Below the pieces are notes generated by a model, which was not told where the DNA came from, did no database searches, and saw only the letters and a list, made by a program, of their open reading frames with translations. A stretch of DNA of 64,000 nucleotides. It comes from Novipirellula herctigrandis (lineage in GTDB: Bacteria; Planctomycetota; Planctomycetia; Pirellulales; Pirellulaceae). Shown here one piece after another: positions 18,358 through 26,930 of this stretch. Every line of letters begins with the position of its first letter. The first letter of the stretch is position 1. The stretch covers positions 4,190,623-4,254,622 of the forward strand of contig SJPJ01000001.1 of NCBI GenBank assembly GCA_007859835.1. The letters are read 5' to 3'. The position numbers and the translations under genes were made by a program.

Positions 18358-19230
18358 TCACCGAGAAACGATCGCTAGCACCACTGCGGCGGTTAACAAA
18401 CCAGCACCAACGGCTCGTTGGATCATCACCGATCGGCTGTGATCTGCTTCCGCGCCGCCCCAAATTCGCGCTGCTGCGTACGCCAATACCACTCCCCACA
18501 AACCTCGTAGTGCGTAAACGACATTCACGCGAGCAGCATCGCCGAAGAACGACACAGCCGACGTGATGCATACTGCCTGCATTGCGATCAATAGCGCTCC
18601 GGGCAATACGCTCCGGCGAACTTGAGGTTCTTTGAATCGATGCCACTCGACCCAGGGCGTTAGTCCGATCGAGACCGCAGCGACAATCCAGAAGAGCAAC
18701 GGCACGAAGCGACCGAACCCCCACTGCGGAGTCCATTTTTGGACAAGTGTATCGAAGGTCGCAAAGGACACCGCAGCCCCCAATGCCAATAGAATCGTCA
18801 TCACCATCCGACGACGGTGCCCGCGACCGGTCCACTGGATCAACGCGATCCCCGCAGCAGCAAGGAATGCGGCATACCAAACGGATGCCGGCAACTTCTC
18901 GGCGCGGGTGATCGTCAACATTAGAGCAACAAAGATCACCTTGACGCCAAAGATCGGGGTGGCAATCGACACGTCGCCACGTTCGACAGCGGCGAAAGTT
19001 AACCCCAACCCCATTAGGTAGAAACCCGCAACAAGAGCCGGTTGCCAAAGCATTGCAGTGGGCTGGCTCGATCCCCCAAACAACCACAAAAAGGAAAAGA
19101 ACAGGGCCGCCAACATATTGGTAAGAAACATGATCGTGGCCGGACCAACGTTCGCTTCGCTTGCCCGCTTGATGAAAATCAAGCCGCAAACGAACAGTAT
19201 GCTCGCCAGGAGTGGAAGAAGTAAATGCAT
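18358..19230 (-). CDS. EamA/DMT-family membrane transporter
   Basis: 290 residues from the ATG at 19230 (MHLLLPLLASILFVCGLIF); a frame-matched ATG at 19245 is possible and the upstream extension is not homologous. About ten hydrophobic segments, in two halves, match the drug/metabolite transporter fold; family features include GLTFAAVERGDVSIATPIFGV and the second repeat VYALRGLWGVVLAY. It sits in the cytoplasmic membrane; the solute is unknown. Divergent from the DUF1080 gene at 19355. Confidence 0.85.
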   Translation of the reverse strand: MHLLLPLLASILFVCGLIFIKRASEANVGPATIMFLTNMLAALFFSFLWLFGGSSQPTAMLWQPALVAGFYLMGLGLTFAAVERGDVSIATPIFGVKVIFVALMLTITRAEKLPASVWYAAFLAAAGIALIQWTGRGHRRRMVMTILLALGAAVSFATFDTLVQKWTPQWGFGRFVPLLFWIVAAVSIGLTPWVEWHRFKEPQVRRSVLPGALLIAMQAVCITSAVSFFGDAARVNVVYALRGLWGVVLAYAAARIWGGAEADHSRSVMIQRAVGAGLLTAAVVLAIVSR

Positions 19231-19354
19231 CGTATTGGCCAACATATGCGGGCGCTTCACCATCTTGGAACCCGGCATGTTACAATTGCAGCACGCAGGA
19301 TGCGTCCACATTGCGTTTTGTTTCACGCTTCTTCCCCTCCCCGGATTCCCACCT

Positions 19355-20191
19355 ATGGTCACCCTATCGCGTCTCGTCGCTATCAGTTGTTTTCTTGTCT
19401 GCGGGTTGCTTGTCTGCGGGTTGACGGCTTATGCGGATTCACCCACTAGCGATACTCAAATTGAAATTGGAAAAGCAGGAGTGGGTGCCGAACCGATCGA
19501 GGGTGCGGAAATTCTTTTCGATGGATCCCGTGAGAGATTGGACGAAAAATGGACCTATTGGGAAGGACCGCGATTTAGCAGCTCGCTACCCATTAAGTGG
19601 AAGATCGTGGACGATCCGATCGACAGCGGTACGGTATTAATGACCGACGATCCGGTTGCAGCGGGTGGATTGTACGGGACGGCGGATGTCGTCACGAAGC
19701 AGAAGTTCCGAGACTTCCGTTTGCACATTGAATTCCTGATCACGAAACCAGGTGGAAATAGCGGCGTGTACCTACAGAACCGTTATGAAATCCAGGTTCT
19801 TGATGGCGATAAAACCCCGCATGGGATGGGAGCGGTAATCAACGAAACCGAATCGCCCTACGAAGCCTATGCGGGAATTGGCAAATGGAATTCATATGAC
19901 ATTGTCTTCCGAGCCGCTCGATTCGCGGACAACAAGCGAACCGAAAAGGCAATGGTAACGATGCATTTTAATGGTCAAAAAGTTCATCAGAACCAAACGA
20001 TTACCCGAGTCTGGGGCGGCCCCAATTCGGGCATCGACGGTGACAACGACAAAAACGGCAACGGGATCACAGACGCACCCGGCGGTCTAAAATTGCAGTG
20101 CGAAGGGCACGAGGTCCTCTACCGAAACATTTGGATTAAGCCCCTCGATTTGGAATCGGCCGACACGGACCTTGAGTTTGTCACCCAATGA
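19355..20191 (+). CDS. DUF1080 (3-keto-disaccharide hydrolase-like) secreted protein
   Basis: 278 residues from the ATG at 19355. A signal peptide is clear: MVTLSRLVAISCFLVCGLLVCGLTAYA. The mature part shows EILFDGS, FRDFRLHIEFLITKPGGNSGVYLQNRYEIQVLDG and KLQCEGHEVLYRNIWIKPL, the DUF1080 concanavalin-like block known from many planctomycetes. Some relatives cleave 3-keto-glycosides outside the cytoplasm; others may only bind sugars. An Asp/Asn-rich stretch (DGDNDKNGNG) could bind calcium. No operon partner is evident. Confidence 0.85.
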   Translation: MVTLSRLVAISCFLVCGLLVCGLTAYADSPTSDTQIEIGKAGVGAEPIEGAEILFDGSRERLDEKWTYWEGPRFSSSLPIKWKIVDDPIDSGTVLMTDDPVAAGGLYGTADVVTKQKFRDFRLHIEFLITKPGGNSGVYLQNRYEIQVLDGDKTPHGMGAVINETESPYEAYAGIGKWNSYDIVFRAARFADNKRTEKAMVTMHFNGQKVHQNQTITRVWGGPNSGIDGDNDKNGNGITDAPGGLKLQCEGHEVLYRNIWIKPLDLESADTDLEFVTQ

Positions 20192-20242
20192 GAGCACAAT
20201 GGTACTTTCTACCTGTAAAAATGCGGCACGAAAGGTCAATTG

Positions 20243-21226
20243 ATGTCCGAAAAAGCTCCCTGGATTACTTACCGCCCCGAATTGAAGGTGCTCGATTGCA
20301 CCGTTCGCGATGGGGGGCTAATCAACAACCATCAATTTTCGGACGAGATGGTACGTGCGGTCTACGATACTTGTATCGCCGCTGGCATCGATTGTATGGA
20401 AATCGGCTACAAAAACTCGCCTCGCTTATTTCCCAAGTCTGAATTCGGGGCGTGGCGACACTGTGACGAAGCGGATTTGAACCGCGTCGTCGGCGACCAT
20501 GACACCGAAAAAACGGGCCTGAAACTCGCCGTGATGGCGGACGCCGAAAAAAGCGACTGGCGTGTACAAGTGGTTCCTGCGAGCGAAAGCGTGCTCGACA
20601 TGATTCGCGTCGCTTTCTATGCCCATCAAGTTTCCGAAGCGGTCGAGATGATTCACCACTTCAATGAACTCGGCTACGAAACAATGGCCAATCTGATGGC
20701 GGTATCGAACATTACCGAAACCGAAATCGATACGGTACTGGAAAAAATCGCGCCGACACCGGCTGGAACGATGGTGATTGTCGATAGTTTTGGTCACCTC
20801 TACCGCGAACAAATCGACCGTCTCTACAAGAAATATGCCGCCGCGATGGAAGGAACCGGAAAAGAGATCGGCATTCACGCGCACAACAACATGCAATTGG
20901 CGTTTGCGAATACTCTCGAAGCGATCATTCTTGGGTCCAACCGCGTCGACGCGACCATGATGGGATTGGGCCGTGGTGCAGGAAACTGTCCGATGGAAAT
21001 CCTGCTCGGCTTCTTGCGGAATCCAAAGTTCTCGCTACGACCGGTAATTCAGTTGCTTCAAGATTACATTATCCCCATTCGTGAAACGGTCGAATGGGGG
21101 CCATTGATTCCATTCAATATTACTGGCCAACTGAATTTGCATCCTCAACACGCGATCAAGTATCGCAAATCGGATACAAAAGACGACTTCGTGAAGTTCT
21201 ACGACGAAATCAAGTCTGAAATTTGA
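20243..21226 (+). CDS. DRE-TIM aldolase (HMGL-like superfamily)
   Basis: 327 residues from the ATG at 20243, with GAAAGG seven bases ahead. DCTVRDGGLINNHQF is the metal-binding DRE-type motif, IVDSFG carries a strand motif of the TIM barrel, and IHAHNNMQLAFAN has the HxH metal ligands. Relatives include 4-hydroxy-2-oxovalerate aldolase and isopropylmalate-synthase-like enzymes; this shorter form lacks a regulatory domain. It probably cleaves or forms a C-C bond on a 2-oxo acid, but the substrate is open. It ends in a strong hairpin terminator and follows the DUF1080 gene by 51 bases. Confidence 0.85.
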   Translation: MSEKAPWITYRPELKVLDCTVRDGGLINNHQFSDEMVRAVYDTCIAAGIDCMEIGYKNSPRLFPKSEFGAWRHCDEADLNRVVGDHDTEKTGLKLAVMADAEKSDWRVQVVPASESVLDMIRVAFYAHQVSEAVEMIHHFNELGYETMANLMAVSNITETEIDTVLEKIAPTPAGTMVIVDSFGHLYREQIDRLYKKYAAAMEGTGKEIGIHAHNNMQLAFANTLEAIILGSNRVDATMMGLGRGAGNCPMEILLGFLRNPKFSLRPVIQLLQDYIIPIRETVEWGPLIPFNITGQLNLHPQHAIKYRKSDTKDDFVKFYDEIKSEI

Positions 21227-21275
21227 AGAGCAACTTCCGCCATTCGCTGAACTGAACGGCGGCATTGAGTCATTG

Positions 21276-21340
21276 TCGCCTTTCGCTCCACAGAAGTGCG
21301 TTGAATACGCTGCTTTTGCGAAGCGAAAGGCGATTTTTCT
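21276..21340 (+). terminator. Rho-independent-type terminator after the aldolase gene
   Basis: Two arms, 21276-21287 and 21322-21333, pair perfectly over 12 bases (TCGCCTTTCGCT with AGCGAAAGGCGA). Five T residues follow immediately. The loop is long, 34 bases. It lies 50 bases after the aldolase stop and before the kinase gene. Confidence 0.7.
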
Positions 21341-21364
21341 ATATCCAACCACCGAGGTTCTGAC

Positions 21365-22399
21365 GTGCCATCGTCTCAAATCGCTGACTACGAAATCGGG
21401 GCCATTCTCGGTGTCGGAACCGTCGGAACCATTTACGAAGGTACCGAAAAATGCACTCGGCAACGGTACGCAATCAAGAAGTTGCACCCGGGCGTTAGCA
21501 GCGACAAGTTGATCCGTGCTCGATTCCAGCGTGAGATGACGATTTTGGAACGACTCCGCCATCCAAACATCATCGCCTACTACGGCGGCGGCGAATCCGA
21601 TGATGGACTGCTCTACTACGTAATGGAGCTTGTTGAAGGGGGAACCACGAAGGAAATGATCGAATCCAACGGCCATTTGCCATGGCAAGTTGTCGTTGAT
21701 GTGGCTCGGCAAATTTGCTCCGCGCTTCAATGTGCTCACAACCACGGCGTGATCCACCGTGACTTAAAACCAGGCAACTTGTTCCTCACCAAAAATGCCG
21801 TAGTGAAACTTGGTGACTTTGGCATTGCCCGCGACCTAAACAGCAGCGATTTGACCGCAGCGGGACTAACGGTTGGAACGCACGCATACATGTCGCCTGA
21901 ACAAATCACTGGCGATGCGTTGATTTCGGGAAAAACCGATCTCTACGCTTTGGGGTGTTGTTTGTTTGAAATGCTCTCAGGGCGGAAGCCTTTCTTGGGC
22001 GAAAATTTTGCACAATTGTTTGAACAACATTTGCGTCAAAACCCCCCACATATCCGAGAATTGGTCCCTCAGTGTCCCGAAGAACTCGACAACATCATCG
22101 ACCAATTACTTGAAAAGGACCCCGAAAATCGGCCGTTCAACGCACGGACAGTGCAAGCCGTCATGCTGCAATTGGGGGAAAAATACGATTTAAAGGCAGA
22201 AGTGGGGGCCGATGGTCAATCGTGCGATGTTGGTGCGGATGCGGTCACCGAAAAAGGACGTCAAATCCTAAAACAGCAAATCTCCAATCGCCTCCATGGC
22301 CGTGAACAGCCGCAAGTAAGTTGGAGCCGATTGGTTGCCCTGGCGGCACTGATCGGCGGCGTGATCCTTGCCGCAACCCTGCTTGGATCCCGAAACTAG
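21365..22399 (+). CDS. Serine/threonine protein kinase with C-terminal membrane anchor
   Basis: 344 residues from a GTG start. The kinase domain runs from about residue 9 to 275: Gly-rich loop at 16-21, Lys38 in AIKKL, HRDLKPGN with catalytic Asp133, DFG Asp151 and an APE-like SPEQ. All catalytic residues are present. One hydrophobic segment near the C-terminus (VALAALIGGVILAATLL) suggests a single anchor with the kinase domain in the cytosol and almost nothing outside. No sensor domain is seen, so its signal must come from partners. PknB-like (Hanks type). Confidence 0.92.
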   Translation: MPSSQIADYEIGAILGVGTVGTIYEGTEKCTRQRYAIKKLHPGVSSDKLIRARFQREMTILERLRHPNIIAYYGGGESDDGLLYYVMELVEGGTTKEMIESNGHLPWQVVVDVARQICSALQCAHNHGVIHRDLKPGNLFLTKNAVVKLGDFGIARDLNSSDLTAAGLTVGTHAYMSPEQITGDALISGKTDLYALGCCLFEMLSGRKPFLGENFAQLFEQHLRQNPPHIRELVPQCPEELDNIIDQLLEKDPENRPFNARTVQAVMLQLGEKYDLKAEVGADGQSCDVGADAVTEKGRQILKQQISNRLHGREQPQVSWSRLVALAALIGGVILAATLLGSRN

Positions 22400-22549
22400 C
22401 GGATTCCCCCACCTTTCACTTGGCAATCGCCAATTGGCAAGCAAACGTTGGTATCGCAAAGAGCGACAATCCGCCCGCACTGGATACCCTACCGCATTGG
22501 AATGTATACTTTCGCCCGCGATATCGCATATCTAACTTAGGAAACCAAT

Positions 22550-23260
22550 ATGAATCGTTCACTCCACTACTTTCTTGGCGGGTTCGCTCTCGTCTCGATC
22601 TGCTCGATGACAGGAATCACCATGGCACAAGACGACGCTGCGAAAAAATACGAATCACCTTCTCAAGAAATCGGATACTTTCTTGGTGTCTCGGTGGGCC
22701 AACAAATGGGAGCCCAAGGTTTCCAAGCCGAAGACATTGACCTTGAAGCCCTTGCCGCGGGAGTGACCGACGGATTGTCCGACACCGAACCTGCGATGAG
22801 CGACGACCAACTCAAGAGTGTTCAAGGAAAGATCGAAGCTCTACTTCGAAAACGCCAAGAAGAAATGATCCTGCAAAACAAAGAAAAAGGAAAAGCGTGG
22901 CTCGCGGAAAACGCCAAGAAAGAAGGCGTCAAGGAACTCGCAGAAGGACTTCAATACAAGGTGATCAAGGAAGGGGACGGCGCGTCGCCCTCCGCATCGG
23001 ACTCAGTGGAAGTCCACTACACCGGCAAGCTGCTTGATGGATCGGTATTCGACAGCTCGGTCGCTCGTGGGGAGCCCGCCAAGTTCCGCGTAGGCCAAGT
23101 CATAAAGGGATGGACGATGGCACTGCAAAAAATGAAAGTTGGCGCCAAGTGGATGCTCTACATTCCCTCCGAATTGGCTTACGGCGAACGTGGAAGCCAA
23201 GGAGCGATCGGCCCGAACGAAGTCCTGATTTTTGAAGTCGAACTTCTCGGAATCGAGTAA
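22550..23260 (+). CDS. FKBP-type peptidyl-prolyl isomerase, secreted
   Basis: 236 residues. A signal peptide (LGGFALVSICSMTGITMAQ) leads a helical FKBP_N-like domain (residues about 35-125), then a FKBP_C domain with VEVHYTGKLLDGSVFDSS, FRVGQVIKGW and YIPSELAYGERG: the ligand-pocket residues are all kept. A periplasmic chaperone/isomerase like FkpA or Mip. GGAAACCAAT precedes the ATG. Confidence 0.93.
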   Translation: MNRSLHYFLGGFALVSICSMTGITMAQDDAAKKYESPSQEIGYFLGVSVGQQMGAQGFQAEDIDLEALAAGVTDGLSDTEPAMSDDQLKSVQGKIEALLRKRQEEMILQNKEKGKAWLAENAKKEGVKELAEGLQYKVIKEGDGASPSASDSVEVHYTGKLLDGSVFDSSVARGEPAKFRVGQVIKGWTMALQKMKVGAKWMLYIPSELAYGERGSQGAIGPNEVLIFEVELLGIE

Positions 23261-23276
23261 AGCACCTGCGTGCTTA
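23261..23276. terminator. Short hairpin between convergent genes
   Basis: AAGCAC and GTGCTT pair across a four-base loop between the FKBP stop and the end of the convergent DUF932 gene. It may terminate either way, but there is no strong T-tract. Confidence 0.3.
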
Positions 23277-24422
23277 GTTCAAACTTTGACGAACCGCAGA
23301 TTTATCATCGTCGATGAAAAACGCATCGAAATCGGCGGCGTTATCGGCGGTTCCTTCTAAGTCATACTCTTCCGAAATCAATGAACCCAGATGAGCTTGG
23401 ATTCGCTTCGAGCCTTCTGGGGTTGCATGGTGCGTCGCCACTTCGCTTGCGAAGTTGATTAGATCATAGACGCGAGCCTTGCTAGGCAGAATCCGTCGCC
23501 GCTTGTCGCTAAGAGCTTCGAGATTCGCGAGCCCGTAAAGCTCGCTCAAATTCCCTGCCAACGTGCGAAATCGGCCAATCAAGCCTTTGGCCGTCAAATG
23601 ATTTTCACGCTGCACGCGGTCCAAAAGCAATCCGAATTGCAAACACTCGTGGACCGACGCCCAAGACCGCTGGCTCGATTCGAATCGCTGGCGAATCGCT
23701 GCATAACCATCACCGTTATCGAACGATTCGAGTGCTCGAGCGATGCAGTAATCCATTTTCTTTCCAACCGGAATGTCGCTTCGGAACGCACGGGCATAGC
23801 CGATCATTCCATTTTGGCAAATCAGTCGTAGCATCGACAAAAACAGCTTCGGATGGCCAAACCCGTCGACGGGCGTCTCCAAGCAAAAACGGTCATGGAA
23901 CTGATCGCCACCAATTTGGATTTCACGTGAACCGCCGCGAGGTTCGTGCGTGCTGATCACCAAACCTTCATGATACTTCACGTTAGAGCCACCATAGTGC
24001 TCGATCAATTCCGTGATCTCTTCGTAGCGAATCACAGGGCGTTTGATGTTGGTCACCGCTAACAAGTCGCCCGTCGCTTTACCACTTCGACCGGTTGTGT
24101 CTGCGATACAAAATCGAAATGCATCGTCCGCACTGCTTTGGGCAATGCGTCCAAAAACTTCAGCAGGGGAAAAATAGCGAAAGACATTTTCAGCGATCCC
24201 AAATCGAGTAAAGAAGGAACGCCAAAAACGCTTCGTCGCATGAACCGGTCGCCCACCTAGTTCGAGATCGCGGAGCATTACACGACCGCCTGCGGTACGA
24301 TCAACTTTTCGAACTCGCAAATCAGCAACGGTTGCATGCCCATAAGTAAATCGAGCGGAAGGTGTACTCGTTTGAGCAGTGGCCTTCGTTTCATTTGCAG
24401 GCTGAGTGATGGTAGTAGTCAT
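23274..24422 (-). CDS. DUF932-like protein
   Basis: 382 residues from the ATG at 24422, which has AGGAAG nine bases ahead. The core includes GGRPVHATKRFWRSFFTRFG, ENVFRYFSPAEVFGRI, HEGLVISTHEPRGGSR and LSMLRLICQNGMIGYA, the arrangement I associate with DUF932 proteins, common on phages and plasmids and of unknown biochemical role. No membrane span. It follows an SF2 helicase gene in the same direction after 107 bases, so the two form a likely unit that may derive from a mobile element. The acidic C-terminus (FFIDDDKSAV) may bind a partner. Confidence 0.7.
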   Translation of the reverse strand: MTTTITQPANETKATAQTSTPSARFTYGHATVADLRVRKVDRTAGGRVMLRDLELGGRPVHATKRFWRSFFTRFGIAENVFRYFSPAEVFGRIAQSSADDAFRFCIADTTGRSGKATGDLLAVTNIKRPVIRYEEITELIEHYGGSNVKYHEGLVISTHEPRGGSREIQIGGDQFHDRFCLETPVDGFGHPKLFLSMLRLICQNGMIGYARAFRSDIPVGKKMDYCIARALESFDNGDGYAAIRQRFESSQRSWASVHECLQFGLLLDRVQRENHLTAKGLIGRFRTLAGNLSELYGLANLEALSDKRRRILPSKARVYDLINFASEVATHHATPEGSKRIQAHLGSLISEEYDLEGTADNAADFDAFFIDDDKSAVRQSLN

Positions 24423-24489
24423 AGTAGGAATCTTCCTAGGATTGGTGTCAAAGGGGAACACAAGACCTTGATTCGTTTCGAAGGGAACG

Positions 24490-24537
24490 AACGGGGACTA
24501 TTGAGAACGGGGACTATTGAGAATGGGGACTATTGAG
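24490..24537. repeat. Three 16-bp tandem repeats in the helicase-DUF932 gap
   Basis: The unit aacggggactattgag occurs at 24490-24505, 24506-24521 and, with one change, 24522-24537. The third copy covers the helicase stop codon (24530-24532), so the array grew from the gene end into the spacer. On the minus strand each unit carries CAATAG, the helicase Gln and stop. Confidence 0.9.
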
Positions 24538-25810
24538 CACGCGAAAACCAACGGGCCGCGCGTTTGTTCCGATTCATCGCGACCAAATTGGGTAGCGAGA
24601 CTTCGGCCTGAGCAACGCGATTACGAGCGACCGCAGCCATTTTGTCGAGTTTGCAGTTGGTGCGAATACTTCGCCAACCCGCTTCGGTCCAAAGGTATTG
24701 CTCGGCCGCCGCTGCGGTTCGTTGCATCGGGTGCGGCGTTCGCGGACACTGAACCACTTGCTTCACCGGCACACGATGACTCGTCCGCAACACACGACCG
24801 GCCATTTGAATCGTGCATCCTTTGCCACTTGGACGACAAAACACCGTTTGCAACTCCGGGCAATCGAAGCCTTCTGTAAGAATCGCCATATTGACCAGCA
24901 CTTGTGTCTTGCCGGCAACAAAATTGTCGATTTGCTGCTCGCGATTGCTATTGGCCGTCACAACTTCGGTGGTAATGCCCGCTTGGCGAAGCAGCATGTA
25001 GAGCAAATCACATTCGCTGCGTCGATGAAAGAAGACCAAAGAACGGCCCCACCGATCGGGTTCTGCAATTATTCGCCGTGCAACTTCCTTGGGCGAATAC
25101 TCAGAGATCGTGTAGTGATGGTACGCACTGAGATAGCCATCGGAAATCAGCGATGCGATGCCCGCGTCGCGAATCACTTGATCAAAACAAAGCTTGATTC
25201 GGTCGCTCCGGTACGGTGTTGCCGACAAGCCAAGTGTCCATGTTGGTTGGATTTGGCTATGCAGGTTTGCCATACTGGTCGCCGCATCATGCTGGGCTTC
25301 GTCAACAACCAACAAGTCGACCTTGGGAGGCGACTTTTCGAACATGCTAATCGTTTCCATACGAACGCCAAAACGTCGTACATGATTCTCAGCCTCCGCT
25401 TGGGCGAGCAGATTCCGTCGCATTGCCACCCATCCGACTTTCGCGCCGGTAACACGTTGGATCATGGCGGCGGTGGCCAACCCCATCACGGTCTTCCCAC
25501 TTCCGGTCGGACTCTCGACCAACACGCTTGATGCCATCGGCGAGACTTGGCCGCTGCGTCCGACAAACGTGCCGCCAAACATTTTCACCGCCGATTCGAT
25601 GATACGCTGTTGGTAGGGACGGGGTTGGACATCACAAACCGATAGCATTGCACGAAGTGCACCGTGGACACCGACGGAAAATCCCGCCAGTGCATCAGGG
25701 GAAAATCGTGCTCCGCTCAACGCGGGCATTTGCTGCGTAGCTTGGAGCGGCGGTGAGTTCTCCGGCAATGAATTTTCCGGCAGAGCTAGTTCAAGTAGAC
25801 AGGTCGTCAT
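24530..25810 (-). CDS. DEAD/DEAH-like SF2 helicase
   Basis: 426 residues from the ATG at 25810 (GAGGGAG upstream); a TTG start seven codons earlier is weaker. Motif I SPTGSGKT (near residues 100-107), motif II VDEAQH (169-174), motif III LSATP (195-199) and motif VI QMAGRVLR are all present, with a short N-terminal extension. It resembles stand-alone SF2 helicases of the restriction-subunit/phage type. It should be an ATP-dependent DNA or RNA translocase. A region after motif VI (CPRTPHPMQRT) replaces the usual HsdR tail. Same direction as DUF932 downstream. Confidence 0.88.
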   Translation of the reverse strand: MTTCLLELALPENSLPENSPPLQATQQMPALSGARFSPDALAGFSVGVHGALRAMLSVCDVQPRPYQQRIIESAVKMFGGTFVGRSGQVSPMASSVLVESPTGSGKTVMGLATAAMIQRVTGAKVGWVAMRRNLLAQAEAENHVRRFGVRMETISMFEKSPPKVDLLVVDEAQHDAATSMANLHSQIQPTWTLGLSATPYRSDRIKLCFDQVIRDAGIASLISDGYLSAYHHYTISEYSPKEVARRIIAEPDRWGRSLVFFHRRSECDLLYMLLRQAGITTEVVTANSNREQQIDNFVAGKTQVLVNMAILTEGFDCPELQTVFCRPSGKGCTIQMAGRVLRTSHRVPVKQVVQCPRTPHPMQRTAAAAEQYLWTEAGWRSIRTNCKLDKMAAVARNRVAQAEVSLPNLVAMNRNKRAARWFSRAQ

Positions 25811-25850
25811 CAGTAAGCACTCCCTCGACAATTATGAGAAACCTTCACGC

Positions 25851-25919
25851 GTCACAGCAGCGATTGCTGTAACAGTGAAGAGCATTGTCAAAGAGGGCCG
25901 TGACACGTCTGGTCACGCC
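25851..25919 (-). promoter_or_regulatory. Candidate promoter and palindromic operators of the helicase unit
   Basis: On the minus strand TTGACA (25886-25891) and AGCAAT (25863-25868) are 17 bases apart, a sigma-70-like pair. An imperfect palindrome with arms ACAGCA/TGCTGT at 25851-25873 overlaps the -10 hexamer. A second inverted repeat (GGC-CGTGAC with GTCACGCC, 25896-25919) lies just upstream of the -35. Such placement would suit repressor binding. Read by eye only. Confidence 0.35.
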
Positions 25920-25953
25920 GAATAAGAAAAATGGAAATTTCTTTTACCGAAGG

Positions 25954-25979
25954 TAGCACCGGACATCTCGATGGTGCTA
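25954..25979. other. Inverted repeat at the yjfF stop
   Basis: TAGCACC at 25954-25960 pairs with GGTGCTA at 25973-25979 over a 12-base loop. The right arm contains the yjfF stop codon (25977-25979). It may protect or end the transporter mRNA; no T-tract follows on the minus strand. Confidence 0.5.
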
Positions 25980-26930
25980 GCGGAGTCGCCGCAGCGATTG
26001 TTGCGCAAGAATAAAAATCAGCAGCAGCGTCCCGATTGAGATGGTGGCGAGCGATGCTGGCAAATTTGCGAAATAGGTGATCTGGTAAATCGTCGCGTAA
26101 ATCAGGATGCCCAACAACGTTCCTGCGACGAGTCCCGTCCCACCGCTCAGCAGCGTGCCGCCGATCACGACCACGGCAATCGCATCGAGTTCAAGTGCAA
26201 CTGCGTTGATGGGGTTGCCCGAGTCCATGTAAATGGTCATTGCAATTCCCGCCAGCGCCGAACAAAAGCCGTTGAAAGTGTAGACTCCGATTTTTGTGCT
26301 GGTAACGGGCAACCCCATTAAAAGAGAAGAATCTTCGCTGCCGCCAATCGCGTAAAGGTTCCGGCCAAAACGGGTGCGATGCGCGATCACAACGACAATC
26401 GCAATCAAGATCAAAAAAAGAATCGCTGGGAAACTTAAAGACGCACCGCCACCGATCGGCAACGCAATATCCCCGACCGCGTCATATAGCGGATGATCAA
26501 TCTGCACCGATTCCTTCTTGATCGAAAACGCCATGCCACGTGCAAAAAACAATCCGCCAAGAGTGACCAAAAACGCAGGAAGTTTAAACACTTGGATCAG
26601 CGCCCCCATCATGCAGCCGAAGCCTGTGCCTAGTGCCAAGGCCGCTGCCCACACCAGCACCGGATTCATCCCGTTGTCAGAGATCATCGTCGCCACAAAA
26701 ATTGTGGTAAAGCCAATGACGGATCCCACGGACAAATCGATGCCGCCCGAGATAATCACCAGCGTCATTCCAACAGCAGTAATCCCTAGAAACGCCGTTT
26801 CGTTAAACAGATCTGCGATTACAAACGGCGACGAAAAACCATCGAATCGCATCGACGCTCCAAAGAACAACACCATCAAGACGACTGCTGTTACCGCCAA
26901 CATAACGTGTCGCTCTGAAATCCGATTCAT
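25977..26930 (-). CDS. yjfF: Sugar ABC transporter permease (YjfF-like)
   Basis: 317 residues from the ATG at 26930, which overlaps the upstream stop as ATGA; a longer frame to 26984 exists but adds nothing conserved. About eight to ten hydrophobic segments; GGIDLSVGSVIGF, GTGFGCMMGAL and the EAA-like region before ALELDAIAVVVIGGTLLSGG fit the RbsC/BPD_transp_2 permease family. It forms the membrane channel together with the second permease upstream. Last gene of a four-gene operon of the ytfQRT-yjfF order. Confidence 0.88.
   Translation of the reverse strand: MNRISERHVMLAVTAVVLMVLFFGASMRFDGFSSPFVIADLFNETAFLGITAVGMTLVIISGGIDLSVGSVIGFTTIFVATMISDNGMNPVLVWAAALALGTGFGCMMGALIQVFKLPAFLVTLGGLFFARGMAFSIKKESVQIDHPLYDAVGDIALPIGGGASLSFPAILFLILIAIVVVIAHRTRFGRNLYAIGGSEDSSLLMGLPVTSTKIGVYTFNGFCSALAGIAMTIYMDSGNPINAVALELDAIAVVVIGGTLLSGGTGLVAGTLLGILIYATIYQITYFANLPASLATISIGTLLLIFILAQQSLRRLR

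Noticed and set aside
24490-24537. CRISPR-like array
   Set aside because: Repeats are directly adjacent with no spacers and only three units.
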